Origin: Adiantum capillus-veneris
Lineage: Eukaryota; Streptophyta; Polypodiopsida; Polypodiales; Pteridaceae
DNA: 64,000 nt
Assembly: GCA_014529385.2 (NCBI GenBank)
Contig: CM043970.1
Span: 63,842,996-63,906,995, forward strand
Direction: 5' to 3'
In this document: positions 22,391 through 34,650 of the stretch, piece by piece
How the letters are laid out: the number at the start of each line of letters is the position of its first letter
Numbering within the stretch: position 1 is the stretch's first letter
Notes under the pieces: generated by a model
Database searches by the model: none
Seen by the model: only the letters and a program-made list of their open reading frames with translations
Told to the model about the DNA's origin: nothing
Program-made: the position numbers and the translations under genes

Positions 22391-24986
22391 GTATGTTTTG
22401 AGTTTCTTGTGCATGTTAGTGTTTCTTGTTACTGATTTGATACTCTTAATGTTAGATTTTGCTTTATATAGTATTGATTGAGTTTGTATTTTTTATCTCA
22501 AGCATTCAAGGTTTGAATGTAAATAGTAAATTACTTGAGTTTTTGAATGGTGGATCTGTAGACTAAAACTATAACATTTAATACTCACAAAGACTTAATT
22601 ACTTAAGAGCTTGAACTCAATAAGTTTTGGACCTTTTATCAATACCCCCTTGATATGATACATTAGATCGTAGCATGGTTAAATGGTGATGCTTCATAAA
22701 TTGAACCTAGCTTAGACAGGTGCTGGAGCCTAAATTTAAACTAACCTTGCTAGAAGGGAGCTTATGTTTGGACTTTGAGAACTAGCATAAGTAATCAATT
22801 AGAGCATAGATTAGACATGTGGTGGTGGCCGGCCTTAGAGACCAAAATCTTAATGAGCTTGGAAAGGTATTTAAGTACTGCAATTTACTTAGTTTTAGTA
22901 CTCATTAAATGCATAGCTTGACAAAAGGTGGACCTTACATGGATCCTAATTTCAAGAGGTGTGGTAGACCTTCAAAACAAGCTCATATAGCTTGGACATG
23001 TGGTAGACCTTGCATGAAGACTAGTTTAGACAAGTGTGGTACACCTTGTAACCAACACCCATTTGTTATATTAGCTTGGACAAGTGGTGGACCTTGCTTT
23101 TATGTTTCAATGGAGCATATTTTGGACAGGTGGTAGACCTTGTTTCTCTCCATGCTTCAATGGAGAGAAACTTTAGCTTGGACAAGTGGTGGACCTTGTT
23201 TTTATGTTTTAAAGGAGCATATTTCGGACAAGTGGTAGACATAGTTTCTCTCCATGGTTCAATGGAACCCACCTTAGACAAGTGAAGTACCTTGAAACCA
23301 AACCCCCATAATACAACCTACTAAATAGGTTGGAAAATTGGTGGGATATGAAACCATCCATGATAGAGCATAGTATAGGTGAAAACGTAGTGGTCCTTAT
23401 ATCAATTACCCATGCATAGCTTGGACAAGTGGTGGACCTTGATTCTCTCTATGTTTCAATGGATCCTATCTTGGACTAGAGATATATCTTACTTAGTTCC
23501 ATGCTTCAATGGATTGTAGCTTGGATAAGGAGTGGAACTTCAAACAAAACTCCACAGCATAGCATATATTAACAATTCATGGGTTTTATAGAGATTGTCT
23601 TGCCTATTTTGGAGAGTTGGTACACCTTTATTCTCCATTCTTCAATGGATCTGAGGTTGGACAAGCGGAGCTGGAGAAGTGGTCAACCTTAAAATGAAAC
23701 CTCCCATGCTACAACCCATCATAGATCGTATATGTAGTGGACCTTGAAACTCTTTTATGTCCCTAGCTTAGAGAAGCATTGCACTCTTGATTATCTCCAT
23801 ACATGAAGGCAAGGTTGGACAAGTGGTGGACCTTCAAACCAGAATCTCTATGCAATAATAGGCAAGTGGTGGAGCTTGTTTTCTCCATGTTCCAATGGAG
23901 CCTAGCTTAGACAAACAATGGAGCTTGCTTCTCTCCATGTTTCAATGGATCCTAGCTTAGAAAAGTGGTGGAGCTTTGCTTCTCTCCATGTTCCAATGGA
24001 CCATAGCTTAGACAAGTGGTAGACCTTGAAAAACACCCCCCGTATACAACATATTATGGGGTTTTCATGTTTCAATGGCTCCTAGCTTGGACAAATGGTA
24101 GAGCTTGCTTCTCTTTATGTTTCAATGGATCCAATCTTAGCCAAGGGGTGGACCTTGAAACAAGAATCCCCCCCCCCCCATGTACAACGTATTATGGGTT
24201 TTGAAAGCACTGGGAGAAAATAATAGCTTTGATAAGTGGTGGACCTTGCTTCTCTCCATGCTTCAATGGAGCCGAGGTTGGACACATGTTGGAGAGAAGA
24301 TGGTTGCCCATGAAATAAGACCATGCATGCTATAATCAATCATATGTTGTACACATGGTGGACCTTGCAATTGTTTTATATGCCTAACTTGGACAAGTGG
24401 AGGACCCTTGATTACCTCCAGATATCAACAACAAGCCAAGTTTGGACAAGTGTAGTACCACCAAACCAGAATCTATATGCTACAATAGAGTATAGGTAGG
24501 ACACGCGATGAACCTTGATATCAAACCATCCATGCTACTAGAGATGATAGGTTTCACATGTGGTGGAACCTTGTATCAATGTTCTATGTGTAGTTTTTGA
24601 CTAGTGATAGACCTTGAAACTAATCCCTCTAGGCTACAAGAAAAAAGAGATGGATGAGGAGGCTAGACTACTTTTGTTGCATCAATGCATCCCATGTTAC
24701 CACATATACTATAGGGTTCTTGGATAAGTGTTGGATCTTGTGTCAATGCTCCATGTCTAGCTTGGACAAGTGGTGGACCTTGGTTCTCTCTATGCTTCAA
24801 ATGGGCAATAGATTGGAGACACAGTGGCCTTTTTTTTCCAATGATTTTATTTTTTGGAAACCTTGGAGGCACCATGTAAGAGGCACTCTAAGTCTTCCAT
24901 ACAATGGACCTATTGGACTATAAAATAATGATATCTTTCTTTGATATTGTCATTATTTTATGCATAATATTTTCTTCTTTTTGCAG
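22391..24986 (+). other. Intron 2 of the ParB-SET gene, filled with degenerate motif copies
   Basis: Donor ACAC|GTATGTTTTG at 22391 and acceptor TTCTTCTTTTTGCAG|ACAC ending at 24986 define a 2.6-kb intron. Splicing is phase 1 to phase 1 and keeps the SET frame open. The intron holds forward copies of the array motif (for example about 23077, 23180, 23410, 23813, 24759), more diverged than in the main array. I see no other gene in it. Confidence 0.7.
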
Positions 24987-25543
24987 ACACAAAGGAGTTA
25001 AGTGATATAAAAACTAGATGTATTTCACACTATGATTGGCATGAAGATCCTTTTGGGACACCAACTTTTCCTATTCCCAAAGATGTAATTTTCCATATTA
25101 ACGGTGTGGATTTTGAAGTGCGACTTTCATGTATTGAAGGAGCTGGTTATGGGCTATTTGTGCATACTACCCTGGAAAGTGGTTTGACTATTCTAAACTA
25201 TGGAGGGCATAAGTATAGATTTCAAGACTGGAAAAAGATATGCAAAATATTTCCAAGAGCTTATAAATATTCTCTTCTAGAGGATCCAAACATAGAAGAA
25301 GAGGAAGATCAATCATACATTATTGGTTGTGTAGAAGAAGGAAACGTGTCGGGCTATATAAATAGTTCTCACAGTACAAATGTCTGTCCCAACGTACGCT
25401 ATACATTTGATCCAAATTTGCCACCTTGGCATAAATGCACCTCTTCACACATCAAGTCAGAAGAATATGGCCATGTATGCATTGAGACTATTTGTCAAGT
25501 TGAAGCAGGAGAAGAGTTGTTTGCTGACTATAACTTTACTTGA
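24987..25543 (+). CDS. SET-domain C-terminal part of the ParB-SET protein (exon 3)
   Basis: With the leftover C of exon 2 the exon reads H-T-K-E-L-S-D, then a SET methyltransferase-type domain. It shows GAGYGLF (from residue 908 of the spliced protein), GYINSSHSTNVCPNV (979 on, equivalent to the canonical G-N-x-x-R-F-I-N-H-S-C-x-P-N) and EELFADY (about 1032-1038, equivalent to E-L-x-x-D-Y). The stop is at 25541-25543. SET enzymes move a methyl group from S-adenosylmethionine to lysine, often in histones. Here the INHSC core reads INSSH and the usual R-F becomes G-Y, so activity is uncertain. The spliced protein would be 1,041 residues. An independent SET gene is the alternative, but no in-frame ATG precedes the domain. 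Confidence 0.75.
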
Positions 25544-26185
25544 CATTGTAAAGTATTGTACATGGATGGAAATCTCAAGTACATGCATCATTTTCATTTT
25601 TCATGGATGAAATCTCAAGTGAATATAACATTTGATTATTGTTTAGTTTATGCTCAACGAGAATCTAGAGTGCTCTTATGCTTTGTGTGTTGTCTAACAT
25701 ATTTGACTACCTTGGCCATAGAATCTTGATTCTACTCTAGATTTGTGATAAATCTTACCAAAATTTAATCAATGTCTAGGTTGGACAAGTGGTGGGGCTT
25801 CAAACATTACTGTCTTAAACAAGTGGAGTTATCTTACTTGAATAAGTGGTGGCCTTTGAATCCAAATCTAAGCCAAATCTCTAATTATTTTCTTGTAGTC
25901 TAGGTTGGACATTTGGTGGACCTTGTATCCATGTTTCCTCAACAAGGGTGGCTTTTAGTTTTCACTTTAAGTACTCATCTTTAATAAAGTGTAGGATGGA
26001 AAATGTTGAGTTAGTAGATTGTATTTTAGACAAGTGGTGTTTGGTGTACGAATGCTGAAAATGGTTGCAAGGATTCTAACAACGACTTTACCTTAAATAA
26101 ATTTCTTACTAGGAGTTCTACATATAAATATGGTGAATAAAATTCTAGTGGTTTTGAGATACCATTTGTGTGTGTGTTTTCTTAG
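25544..26185 (+). other. Spacer or intron between the SET and HAD1 exons
   Basis: This stretch contains the 3' end of the SET exon, AT-rich sequence and several diverged forward motifs (about 25780, 25905, 26030). It ends in a pyrimidine-rich acceptor TGTGTTTTCTTAG at 26185. A GTAAAGT donor-like site follows the SET stop at about 25550. No other gene is visible. Confidence 0.55.
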
Positions 26186-27384
26186 ATTCACAAACTGGGA
26201 TGGATAATGCTCCTATGGTTCAGTCAACAACTATAGAATCCATAGATTCTATGGTTTCTAAAGTGCCCAAGATGGATGATATTTCTATACTAGAGTCTAG
26301 TGTTGTGCAACTTGAGCAAGCTTCCAATAATGAGAACCAAGAAATCGATGCTTCAAAAATGCAACATACATCAAAAGAGACTGAAAAGTCCACTCACGAG
26401 CTATTGCCAATTGGTACTACGTCATGTAGCGTAGATGTTGAGAAATCCATGCTTACAATTATATTGGATTTAAATGGTCTATTGTTGAAACGTTCCCCTC
26501 AACCATCCTCACACCACAACTCAGTGCAAATGGATTCAAAAAGATATATTATACTCAGGCCAGGTTGCATCCAATTCTTGAAGACTATTTTACAAAGGTT
26601 TAATGTTGCAATTTGGTCGACAGCTACTAGGAATAATGTGTATCAAATCCTTGCAGCACTAAACAACTTAGCTGAGGATACATTGCCTTTCTTTGCAATT
26701 TGGTCGCAAGATGTTTGCTACACCGCTCAAACTCAAAAATTGTTTAGACCCGACAATCCAAACGTTGAGGCAATGTTCAAGCCTCTAGCCAAAATTGCCA
26801 TGGGGTTTGAATGTGATCCACAAAGAACAGTGCTTATTGATGACTCTCCTTACAAGGGATGTATTTCACCAGCAAACAATTGCATTTTTCCACCACAATT
26901 TGATGCTGAGAAGATGGTTGACAATATGCTCTTGGAGGAGCTACTGCCATACTTGATTCAGCTTGATGAGAGAAGGGATGTGCGTGATTTAATTGCTTCT
27001 AATCGTTATGGACAACCTATAGTGACAAATGATAGTGAATACAAACAAATCATGGAGTATTGGAAGCAGAAAAATGATGTTTGGTCAGCTAAGGTGTTCT
27101 TTACAAGAAGAATACCACCTGCAAAAGGTGACAGAGATGAAACTATCATTGAAGATGCAAGTGACACAAGCCACCGCAATGAAATGAGAAGAGCCCAAAT
27201 ACAAGAGATCTTGGCAAAGGAGCGTACACCCATTGAAAGCATGAAGGCGTCACAATTGACCACTTTAGCTAGGCAATTGGGTTGTAACACAAAAGGAGTT
27301 TTGAAGGCAACCACAGCAAAGGCTTATATAAATAAGGTGAAAGCTGAGAACAATCTTCTAAGGCTGGATAGAAAGCAACCCTAA
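26186..27384 (+). CDS. HAD1: FCP/NIF-like HAD-family phosphatase-like protein
   Basis: The exon begins after a splice acceptor, and the first in-frame ATG is at 26200, giving 394 residues. The first 80 residues are Ser/Thr/Gln-rich. The HAD core follows. Motif I is ILDLNGLLLK, with D90 as the nucleophile position and N92 replacing the second aspartate of D-x-D-x-T. RPGCIQFLKTI and FNVAIWSTATRNN match motif II of the FCP/SCP family, and LIDDSPYKG (D214, D215) is motif III. The DLNG form is known from plant NIF-family proteins and may reduce or alter phosphatase action. The tail (SMKASQLTTLARQLGC) resembles a SAP-like helix-extended-loop-helix, weakly. The TAA at 27382-27384 is followed by a donor at 27386. 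The phase-1 start also allows splicing from an upstream exon. Confidence 0.78.
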
Positions 27385-27385
27385 G

Positions 27386-27478
27386 GTACTAGTGACATGT
27401 CATATATTCTTGATACACATGCTTGAACACTCATGTGCATGGTATCTAACAAATCTTTCTTTTTATTCCTTCTTGCAG
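27386..27478 (+). other. 93-bp intron directly after the HAD1 stop
   Basis: Donor TAAG|GTACTAG and acceptor TTCCTTCTTGCAG|GATC. It lies 1 nt after the stop codon, so it would be a 3' UTR intron too close to the stop to trigger decay by the usual rule. The following exon (27479 on) has early stops in all relevant frames. Confidence 0.55.
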
Positions 27479-28375
27479 GATCTTACAAAGGATACTACTA
27501 GATGGAGCTCAATCAATAGAGATTTTGATATTTTTGCTCAAAATAATGAAGCAGTCACCTACATTTTTTGTTTATCAATTTCTTGAGAGACTTTATTTTA
27601 GTTTGTAATCATCAAATGAAATGAAAAGTATCCTTCTTATTAAGATTGTTGATCTTTTTCTTGTTCAAACCTTTCAATTGTGATTTATAGTTTTGTTAGC
27701 ATGAGATTGTGCTTTTTTAGTTTGAAAAAAACTGTCAAAGATCCAAGTCTTTTTGGCTTTACTTAAGTTATTAATTGTGAAAGATCCAAGTCTTTTTGCT
27801 TTACTTAAGTTATTGATTGCCTATGTAATAGTCCTTAAAACAATATCGGATGGCTTTCTTGCTCCCATGTCTCACATTGGTCTTTAGGTAAGACAAGTGG
27901 TGACCTTGAAAGTATGGTCTCATATCTCGATCAAGTGAAGAGACATGAAGCTTAAATATCACTACTATGTATCTAGTGTTAAACTCCATCGAGACAAAGA
28001 CTAGATAGCCAAATTGCAGTCGAGTTTAAGTGAAAAATCCATTTGAGCTAAGGTAAAACTTATAGTGCCTCATTTTTCTAGGATTCTACCCCATCAAGGA
28101 AGTTAGAATCTAGCACAAACCAATTAAGACTCTTTTGGAGCCTAGATAGGACAATTCGTGGAACTTATGAAACTTATTATTGAGTTAGAGTCTAGTTTAG
28201 ATAAGCAAAAGATCTTCAAACCAGCACTTGACTTTCTTACTATTCAATATTCAAAGTCCCTTGAGGCTAACAAATTACATACCCACTTGTAACCTAACTA
28301 ATGAGTAATTATATAGATCTAAGCAAGTATATATAATGAGTCTTCAAACTAATAATCCAAGGGAAGAGAGTAGCA
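27479..28375 (+). other. 3' region of HAD1 and the array turning point
   Basis: AT-rich sequence with A-rich stretches that could serve as polyadenylation signals near 27615-27630. A short direct repeat (AAGATCCAAGTCTTTTTG, at about 27738 and 27782) is present. The last forward motif is near 27893 and the first inverted motif is near 28376. I see no gene. Confidence 0.5.
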
Positions 28376-31300
28376 AGGTCCACTACTTGTCCAAGCTCAG
28401 CTCTAGACAACATAGAAAGATGCTAGTTCTACTAATTGTCTAATTATAGGCATGGAGAAATGATAGAAGGTTGACCACTTGTCCAACCTATCATCTCTAG
28501 TAAGATGGGAGGTTTGGCCTTAAGATTCACCATGTAACCAACCTATACATCATTGTATTATGAAGAGTAAAAAAGCAAAGCTCCACCACTTGTCCAAGCT
28601 AGTTCTAAAATCCACATGGAGATAAGCAAGCTCCACCATTTGTCGAATCTCTCTTCCATTAAAACATGAAAAAACTCATCTATGTTGTACAGGGGGACTT
28701 TTTTCCAAGGTCCACCACTTGTCCAAGCTAGGATCCCTAGTAGCACGAGTGGTTTGGTCTCAAGATACACCACTTGTACACTCTATGTCATTATATTAAG
28801 AAGAACTATGTATTAAGGTCCACCACTTGTCCAACCTATAAGGTTATATCTTAAATGGTATCCTTTCTCACCACTTGAAATGCCCATGATATGTTTTACA
28901 CGGGGGTTTCATTCCAAGGTCCACCACTTGTCCAAGCTAACTCTATTCAAACATAGAGAGAAGCAAAGGTCCACCACTTGTCCAAGCTAACTCTATTCAA
29001 ACATAGAGAGAAGCAAAGGTTCACCACTTGTCAAAGCTAGGCTCCGTTGAAGTATGGAGAGAAGTAACCTCCATCATTTTTCCAAGATAGGTGCCATTCA
29101 AACATGGAAAGAATCAAGATCTACCATGTCTCCGAGATTCTAGGCTCCATTGAAACACCCTAAAACCATGATATTTTGTACATGGGGTGTTTACATTCAA
29201 GGTCTACCACTTCTCTAACGTATTATACCTAGTAGCATGAGTGATTTGGTCTTAAGATTCACCACTTATCCACTCTATGTCATTATATTAAGAATAACTG
29301 GGTGTTAAGGTCCACCACTTGTCCAACCTATAAGGGTATATCTTAAATGGTATCCTTCACCACTTGTCAAGGTCCATCACCACTTTTCCAACCTATAAGG
29401 TTATATCTTGAATGATATTTTTCCTCATCACTTGTAATGTCCATGCTATGTTTTACAAAGGGTTTTGTTCCAAGACCCACCACTTGTCCAAGCTAACTCC
29501 ATTAAAACATAGAGAGAAGCAAAGGTCCACCACTTGTCCAAGATAGGCTCCATTGAAACATGGAGAGAAGGATGATCCACCATTTCTCCAAGATAGGTTC
29601 CATTGAAACATTGAGAGAAGCAATCTCCACCATGTCTCCAAGCTAGGCTCCATTGAAATACCCTAAACCCATAATTTTGTACATGAGGGGTTTACATTCA
29701 AGGTCCACCACTTGTCCAACCTATTATCCCTAGTAGCAAGAGTGGTTTGGTCTCAAGATTCACCACTTGTACACTCTATGTCATTATATTAAGAAGAAAT
29801 ATGTGTTAAAGTCCACCACTTGTCCAGCCTATAAGGTTATATTTTAAATAGTATCCTTTCTCACCACTTGAAATGCCCATGATATGTTTTACATGGGGGT
29901 TTCATTCCAAGGTCCACCACTTGTCCAAGCTAACTCTATTAAAACATATAGAGAAAGAAAGGTCCACCACTTGTCCAAGCTAGGCTCATTGAAACATGGA
30001 GAGAAGGAACCTCCACTGTTTCTCCTAGATAGGCTCCATTGAAACATGGAGAGAAATAAGCTCCACCATGTCTCCAAGTTGCTAGGCTCCATTGAAATAC
30101 CCAATACCCATAATTTTTTGTACATGGGGGGTTTACATTCAAGGTTCACCACTTGTCCAACCTATTATCCCTAGTAGGTTTGGTCTCATGATTCACCACT
30201 TGTCCACTCTATGTCATTATATTAAGAGGAATTAGGTGTTAAGGTCCACCACTTGTCCAACCTATAATGTTATAGCTTGAATGGTATTTTTTCTCACCAC
30301 TTGTAATGCCCATGACATGATTTACATGGGGGTTTTGTTCCAAGGTACACCACTTGTCCAAGATAAATCTATTGAAACATAGAGAGAAACAAAGGTCCAC
30401 CACTTTTCCAAGCTAGGCTGCATTGAAACATGGACCTTAATACCAAATTATTTCTAGTAGCATGAGTGATATTTTGTACATGGGGCGTTTACATTCAAGG
30501 TCCACCACTTGTCCAACCTATTTCCCTAGTAGGTTTGGTCCCAATTTCACCACTTATCCACTCTATGTCATTATATTAAGAATAATTGGGTGTTAAGGTC
30601 CACCACTTGTCCAACCTATAAGGTTATATATTGAATGGTATTTTTTCTCACCACTTGTAATGCCCATGATATGTTTTACATGGGGTTTTTGTTCCAAGGT
30701 CCACCACTTTTCCAAGATAACTCTATTCAAACATAGAGAGAAACAAAGATCCACCACTTGTCCAAGCTAGGCTCCATTGAAACATGGAGAGAATGATGAT
30801 GCACCATTTATCCAAGATAGGCTGCATTGAAACATGGAGAGAAGCAAGCTTTACCATGTTTCCAAGCTAGGCTCCATTGAAACACTCTAGGGGGTTTTAT
30901 TTCAAGGCCCACCACTTGTTTAACCTATTATCCCTAGTAGCATGAGTGGTTTGGTTTCAAGATTCACCACTTGTACACTCTATGTCATTATATTGTGTTA
31001 AGGTCCACCACTTGTCCAACCTATAAGGTTATATCTTAAATGGTATCCTTTCTCGCCACTTGAAATGCCCATGATATGTTTTACATGGGAGTTTCATTCC
31101 AAGGTCCACCACTTGTCCAAGCTAACCATATTCAAACATAGAGAGAAACAAAGGTCCACCACTTGTCCAACCTATAAGGTTATATATTGAATGGTATTTT
31201 TTCTCACCACTTGTAATGCCCATGATATGTTTTACATGGGGTTTTTGTTCCAAGGTCCACCACTTTTCCAAGATAACTCTATTCAAACATAGAGAGAAAC

Positions 31301-32800
31301 AAAGATCCACCACTTGTCCAAGCTAGGCTCCATTGAAACATGGAGAGAATGATGATGCACCATTTATCCAAGATAGGCTGCATTGAAACATGGAGAGAAG
31401 CAAGCTTTACCATGTTTCCAAGCTAGGCTCCATTGAAACACTCTAGGGGGTTTTATTTCAAGGCCCACCACTTGTTTAACCTATTATCCCTAGTAGCATG
31501 AGTGGTTTGGTTTCAAGATTCACCACTTGTACACTCTATGTCATTATATTGTGTTAAGGTCCACCACTTGTCCAACCTATAAGGTTATATCTTAAATGGT
31601 ATCCTTTCTCGCCACTTGAAATGCCCATGATATGTTTTACATGGGAGTTTCATTCCAAGGTCCACCACTTGTCCAAGCTAACCATATTCAAACATAGAGA
31701 GAAACAAAGGTCCACGACTTGTCCAAGCTAGGCTCCATTGAAACATGGAGAGAAGGAACCTCCACCATTTCTCCTAGATAGGCTCCATTAAAACATGGAG
31801 AGAAGTAAGTTCCACCATGTCTCCAAGATGCTAGGCTCCATTGAAATACGCAAAACCCATGATATTTTGTACATGGGTGATTTACATTCAAGGTCAACCA
31901 TTTCTCCAACCTATTATCCCTAGTAGGTTTGGTCTCACAATTCACCACTTTTCCACTATATGTCATTATAATAAGAGGAATTGGGTGCTAAGGTCCACCA
32001 CTTGTCCAGCCTATAAGGTTATACCTTGAATGGTATTTTTTCTCACCACTTGTAATGCCCATGACATGCTTTACATGGGGGTTTTGTTCCAAGGTTCACC
32101 ACTTGTCCAAGAAAATTCTATTGAAACATAGAGAGAAACAAAGGTCCACCACTTTTCCAAGCTAGGCTCCATTGAAACATGGACCTTAATACCAAATTAT
32201 TCCTAGTAGCATGAGTAATATTTTGTACATGGGGGGTTTGCATTCAAGGTCCACCACTTGTCCAACGTACTTTTCCTAGTAGGTTTGGTCGCAAGATTCA
32301 CCACTTGTCCACTCTATGTCATTATATTAATAATAATTGGGTGTTAAGGTCCACCACTTTTCCAACCTATAAGGTTATATATTGAATGGTATTTTTTCTC
32401 ACCACTTGTAATGTCCATGATATGTTTTACATGGGGATTTTGTTCCAAGGTCCACCACTTGTCCAAGCTAAATCTGTTCAAACATAGAGAGAAACAAACG
32501 TGCACCACTTGTCCAAGGTAGGCTCCATTGAAACATGGAGAGAATGATGCTCCACCATTTATCCAAGATAGACTCCATTGAAACATGGAGAGAAGTAAGC
32601 TCCACCATGTTTCCAAGATGCTAGAGTCCATTGAAATACCCAAAACCCCTGATACTTTGTACATGGGGGGTTTACATTCAAGGTCCACCACTTGTCCAAC
32701 CTATTATCCCTAGTAGCATGAGTGGCTTGGTCTCAGGATTCACCACTTGTCCACTCTATATCATTATATTAAGAAAAATTGGGTTTCCATATCTAAATGG
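28376..32800 (-). repeat. Inverted array of the same 18-bp motif
   Basis: The motif now reads GGTCCACCACTTGTCCAA on the plus strand. The larger unit is the reverse complement of the main array unit, with the same side sequences such as GGCTCCATTGAAACATGGAG and ATTCACCACTTGT. The landmark GGTCCACCACTTGTCCAACC occurs about ten times, near 28818, 29309, 29811, 30243, 30597, 31002, 31153, 31558, 31992 and 32349. The copies are more diverged from each other than those of the central forward array. Confidence 0.92.
30597..31708 (-). repeat. 556-bp tandem duplication inside the inverted array
   Basis: 30597-31152 and 31153-31708 look the same base for base over the parts I compared, including unusual variants such as CTCTAGGGGGTTTTATTTC and CATATTGTGTTAAGG. 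It is a recent duplication of a segment with about one and a third units. Confidence 0.85.
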
Positions 32801-33121
32801 ATCTTTGCTTGGATAAGTGGTAGACCTTGAGACCTAAATACCCATTCTACACTAGAGCATTGGTTAAGCCTTATACACTTCAAGCATACCTTTAACAACA
32901 AGTAGTAGTTATTAGTTGACTTAAGTCTAGTTGAACTCCATGGTATTGAGACTAAGAGAGAGTGTAGCATAAAAAAGAGTCAGGATTTTAATTTGACTTT
33001 CTTTCTATTAATGAGTAGATCATAGATGGATTTTGGTATCTAATAAAACCTTAGGGTAGACAATGTAAAAATCATGTCTATTGTTGTGTTTGCATTAAGT
33101 GTTCTTGTTCTTTAATTTCAG
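32801..33121 (+). other. Spacer and acceptor before HAD2
   Basis: One forward motif variant (about 32812) is followed by unique AT-rich sequence. It ends in a good acceptor, TTCTTTAATTTCAG at 33108-33121. No gene is seen. Confidence 0.5.
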
Positions 33122-33897
33122 AACCATTACAGAAAAATGGATTGGCTATATGCTGGCATAAATTGAAGAAAACTATTGAATTACCCATCCAACCTCCTCC
33201 AAGACCTTGTCCAAGGAATGAATCACCTCCTTATCACCTACCACTTGCTTTCAAGGACATCAAAAGAGTACTTATCTTGGATCTAGAGGGGTTACTTCTC
33301 AAGACAGTTGAAATGAAACATGGAGATTCTATGCCATCTTGGGCTCAACACATGCGACTTGTGGAGGACAAAGATGAAGTTTATCATGTGGTGCGACCAG
33401 ACGCACAAAGTTTTTTGGATTTTTGTGCTGAATACTTTGAGCTATGGATATGGAGTTGCTATAACTTAACAAGGGTGCAACGCATCACACAAAAGTGTTT
33501 TCCTGAGCAGTATACCAAGTTCAAGGTGTTTATGAGTAACAAAAATTGCCAAAATCCAAATATCATGTTAGGATTTACAAGGGTTTATCACAAAAATCTG
33601 AGTGATATTTGGAAGATATTTGAGGATTTGGATGCAAACAATACCTTAATTTTTGATGACACTCCATATAGGGTGATGTGGAACATGCCAGGGACATATC
33701 TTATATTTCCAAAGATGTGGAGGCAAACTTCCGAGCAACTTCAAAACTTCTTGCAGAGAACCATAATTCCATGGTTGGTAGGATGGTTGTATGCAAGAGA
33801 TAAGAGAGTCTATACATACAACACAATTGTAAATCAGTATAGTGATTCTGAGACAAATTATGTCCTTGGTGTGTACTTGTCAACACGAAAGCATTGA
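33122..33897 (+). CDS. HAD2: second FCP/NIF-like HAD exon, 5' end missing
   Basis: The open frame runs from the acceptor at 33121 to the stop at 33895-33897, about 257 residues. It has a Pro-rich start (IQPPPRPCPRNESPP), motif I ILDLEGLLLK with the nucleophile aspartate codon at 33280, then VVRPDAQSFLDFCAEYFELWIWS as motif II. IFDDTPYR follows as motif III, with aspartates at 33655 and 33658. The second Asp of D-x-D is Glu. It is a distant paralogue of HAD1 without the SAP-like tail. The first in-frame Met lies after motif I, so translation must begin in an upstream exon. The exon starts in phase 1, like the SET and HAD1 exons. No separate upstream exon is visible in the array to its left. 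Confidence 0.74.
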
Positions 33898-34650
33898 ATA
33901 AATATGGCTATAAGATGCTTTTTTTATTCTAGTGTGTATCTTTCAACATTTGTATAATTTGATATAGTCTTTTTTTTTTTTAAAGGTGTGTCAATTTTAT
34001 GAACACTTGAATGGAGTGCACCCTACTCTAAGGGGACTTCAATGTACTATTGGAGTGCATCCTATTGTAAGGGGACTCTGATGTATTGCTAGAGTGCACC
34101 CAAATTTTTGGGGACTCATTTTTTATTTGATTGGGGCCTATGTTGGGTCATATAGTAAAAGAAATTCATTTTTTGTCAATTCATATCGAAGGTTGCATTT
34201 ATTTGGAACTATGAAAGAATTGATGTTTGATGTCAAAATAAAACTTGTAAGTGTGGATCAGAGAATTCATGGACTTTAAATATGTGAGAGGGATCTTTTT
34301 CTTGGGCACAAATGTTTGCTTCAAGAATTTTGTCATTACATACTTTATGTGAAAGAGTTTTAGAACCTAAAAGACTTTGAAAACAAAACTATGGAATCTA
34401 AGTGCATGTATTCTTGAATGGCTTGAAAGTTGATGTATACATGCATGTCGCCTTGATGAAGATTTAGATCTGACAAGATGGAAAGATATAATTCTTGGAC
34501 GTTACCTTTGTCAACTTGGTAATAACATATTTAACTTTATTTTAATATGGGTGGAAAATATATTATTATGTGCATTTGGAACCTAATTGCTTGACCTTCA
34601 AACCAAGATTCCTATATTATTTTTTCATATACTTTTTTGTACTGAATTAA
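33898..34650. repeat. 3' flank of HAD2 with a 39-bp unit repeated three times
   Basis: A unit beginning GGAGTGCACCC and containing AAGGGGACT starts at 34013, 34052 and 34091 (the third diverges). The rest is AT-rich unique sequence in which I see no gene. Confidence 0.6.

Noticed and set aside
27479-27586. Extension of HAD1 coding into the exon after the 93-bp intron
   Set aside because: The TAA lies before the donor, and the joined frame meets TAG after a few codons.
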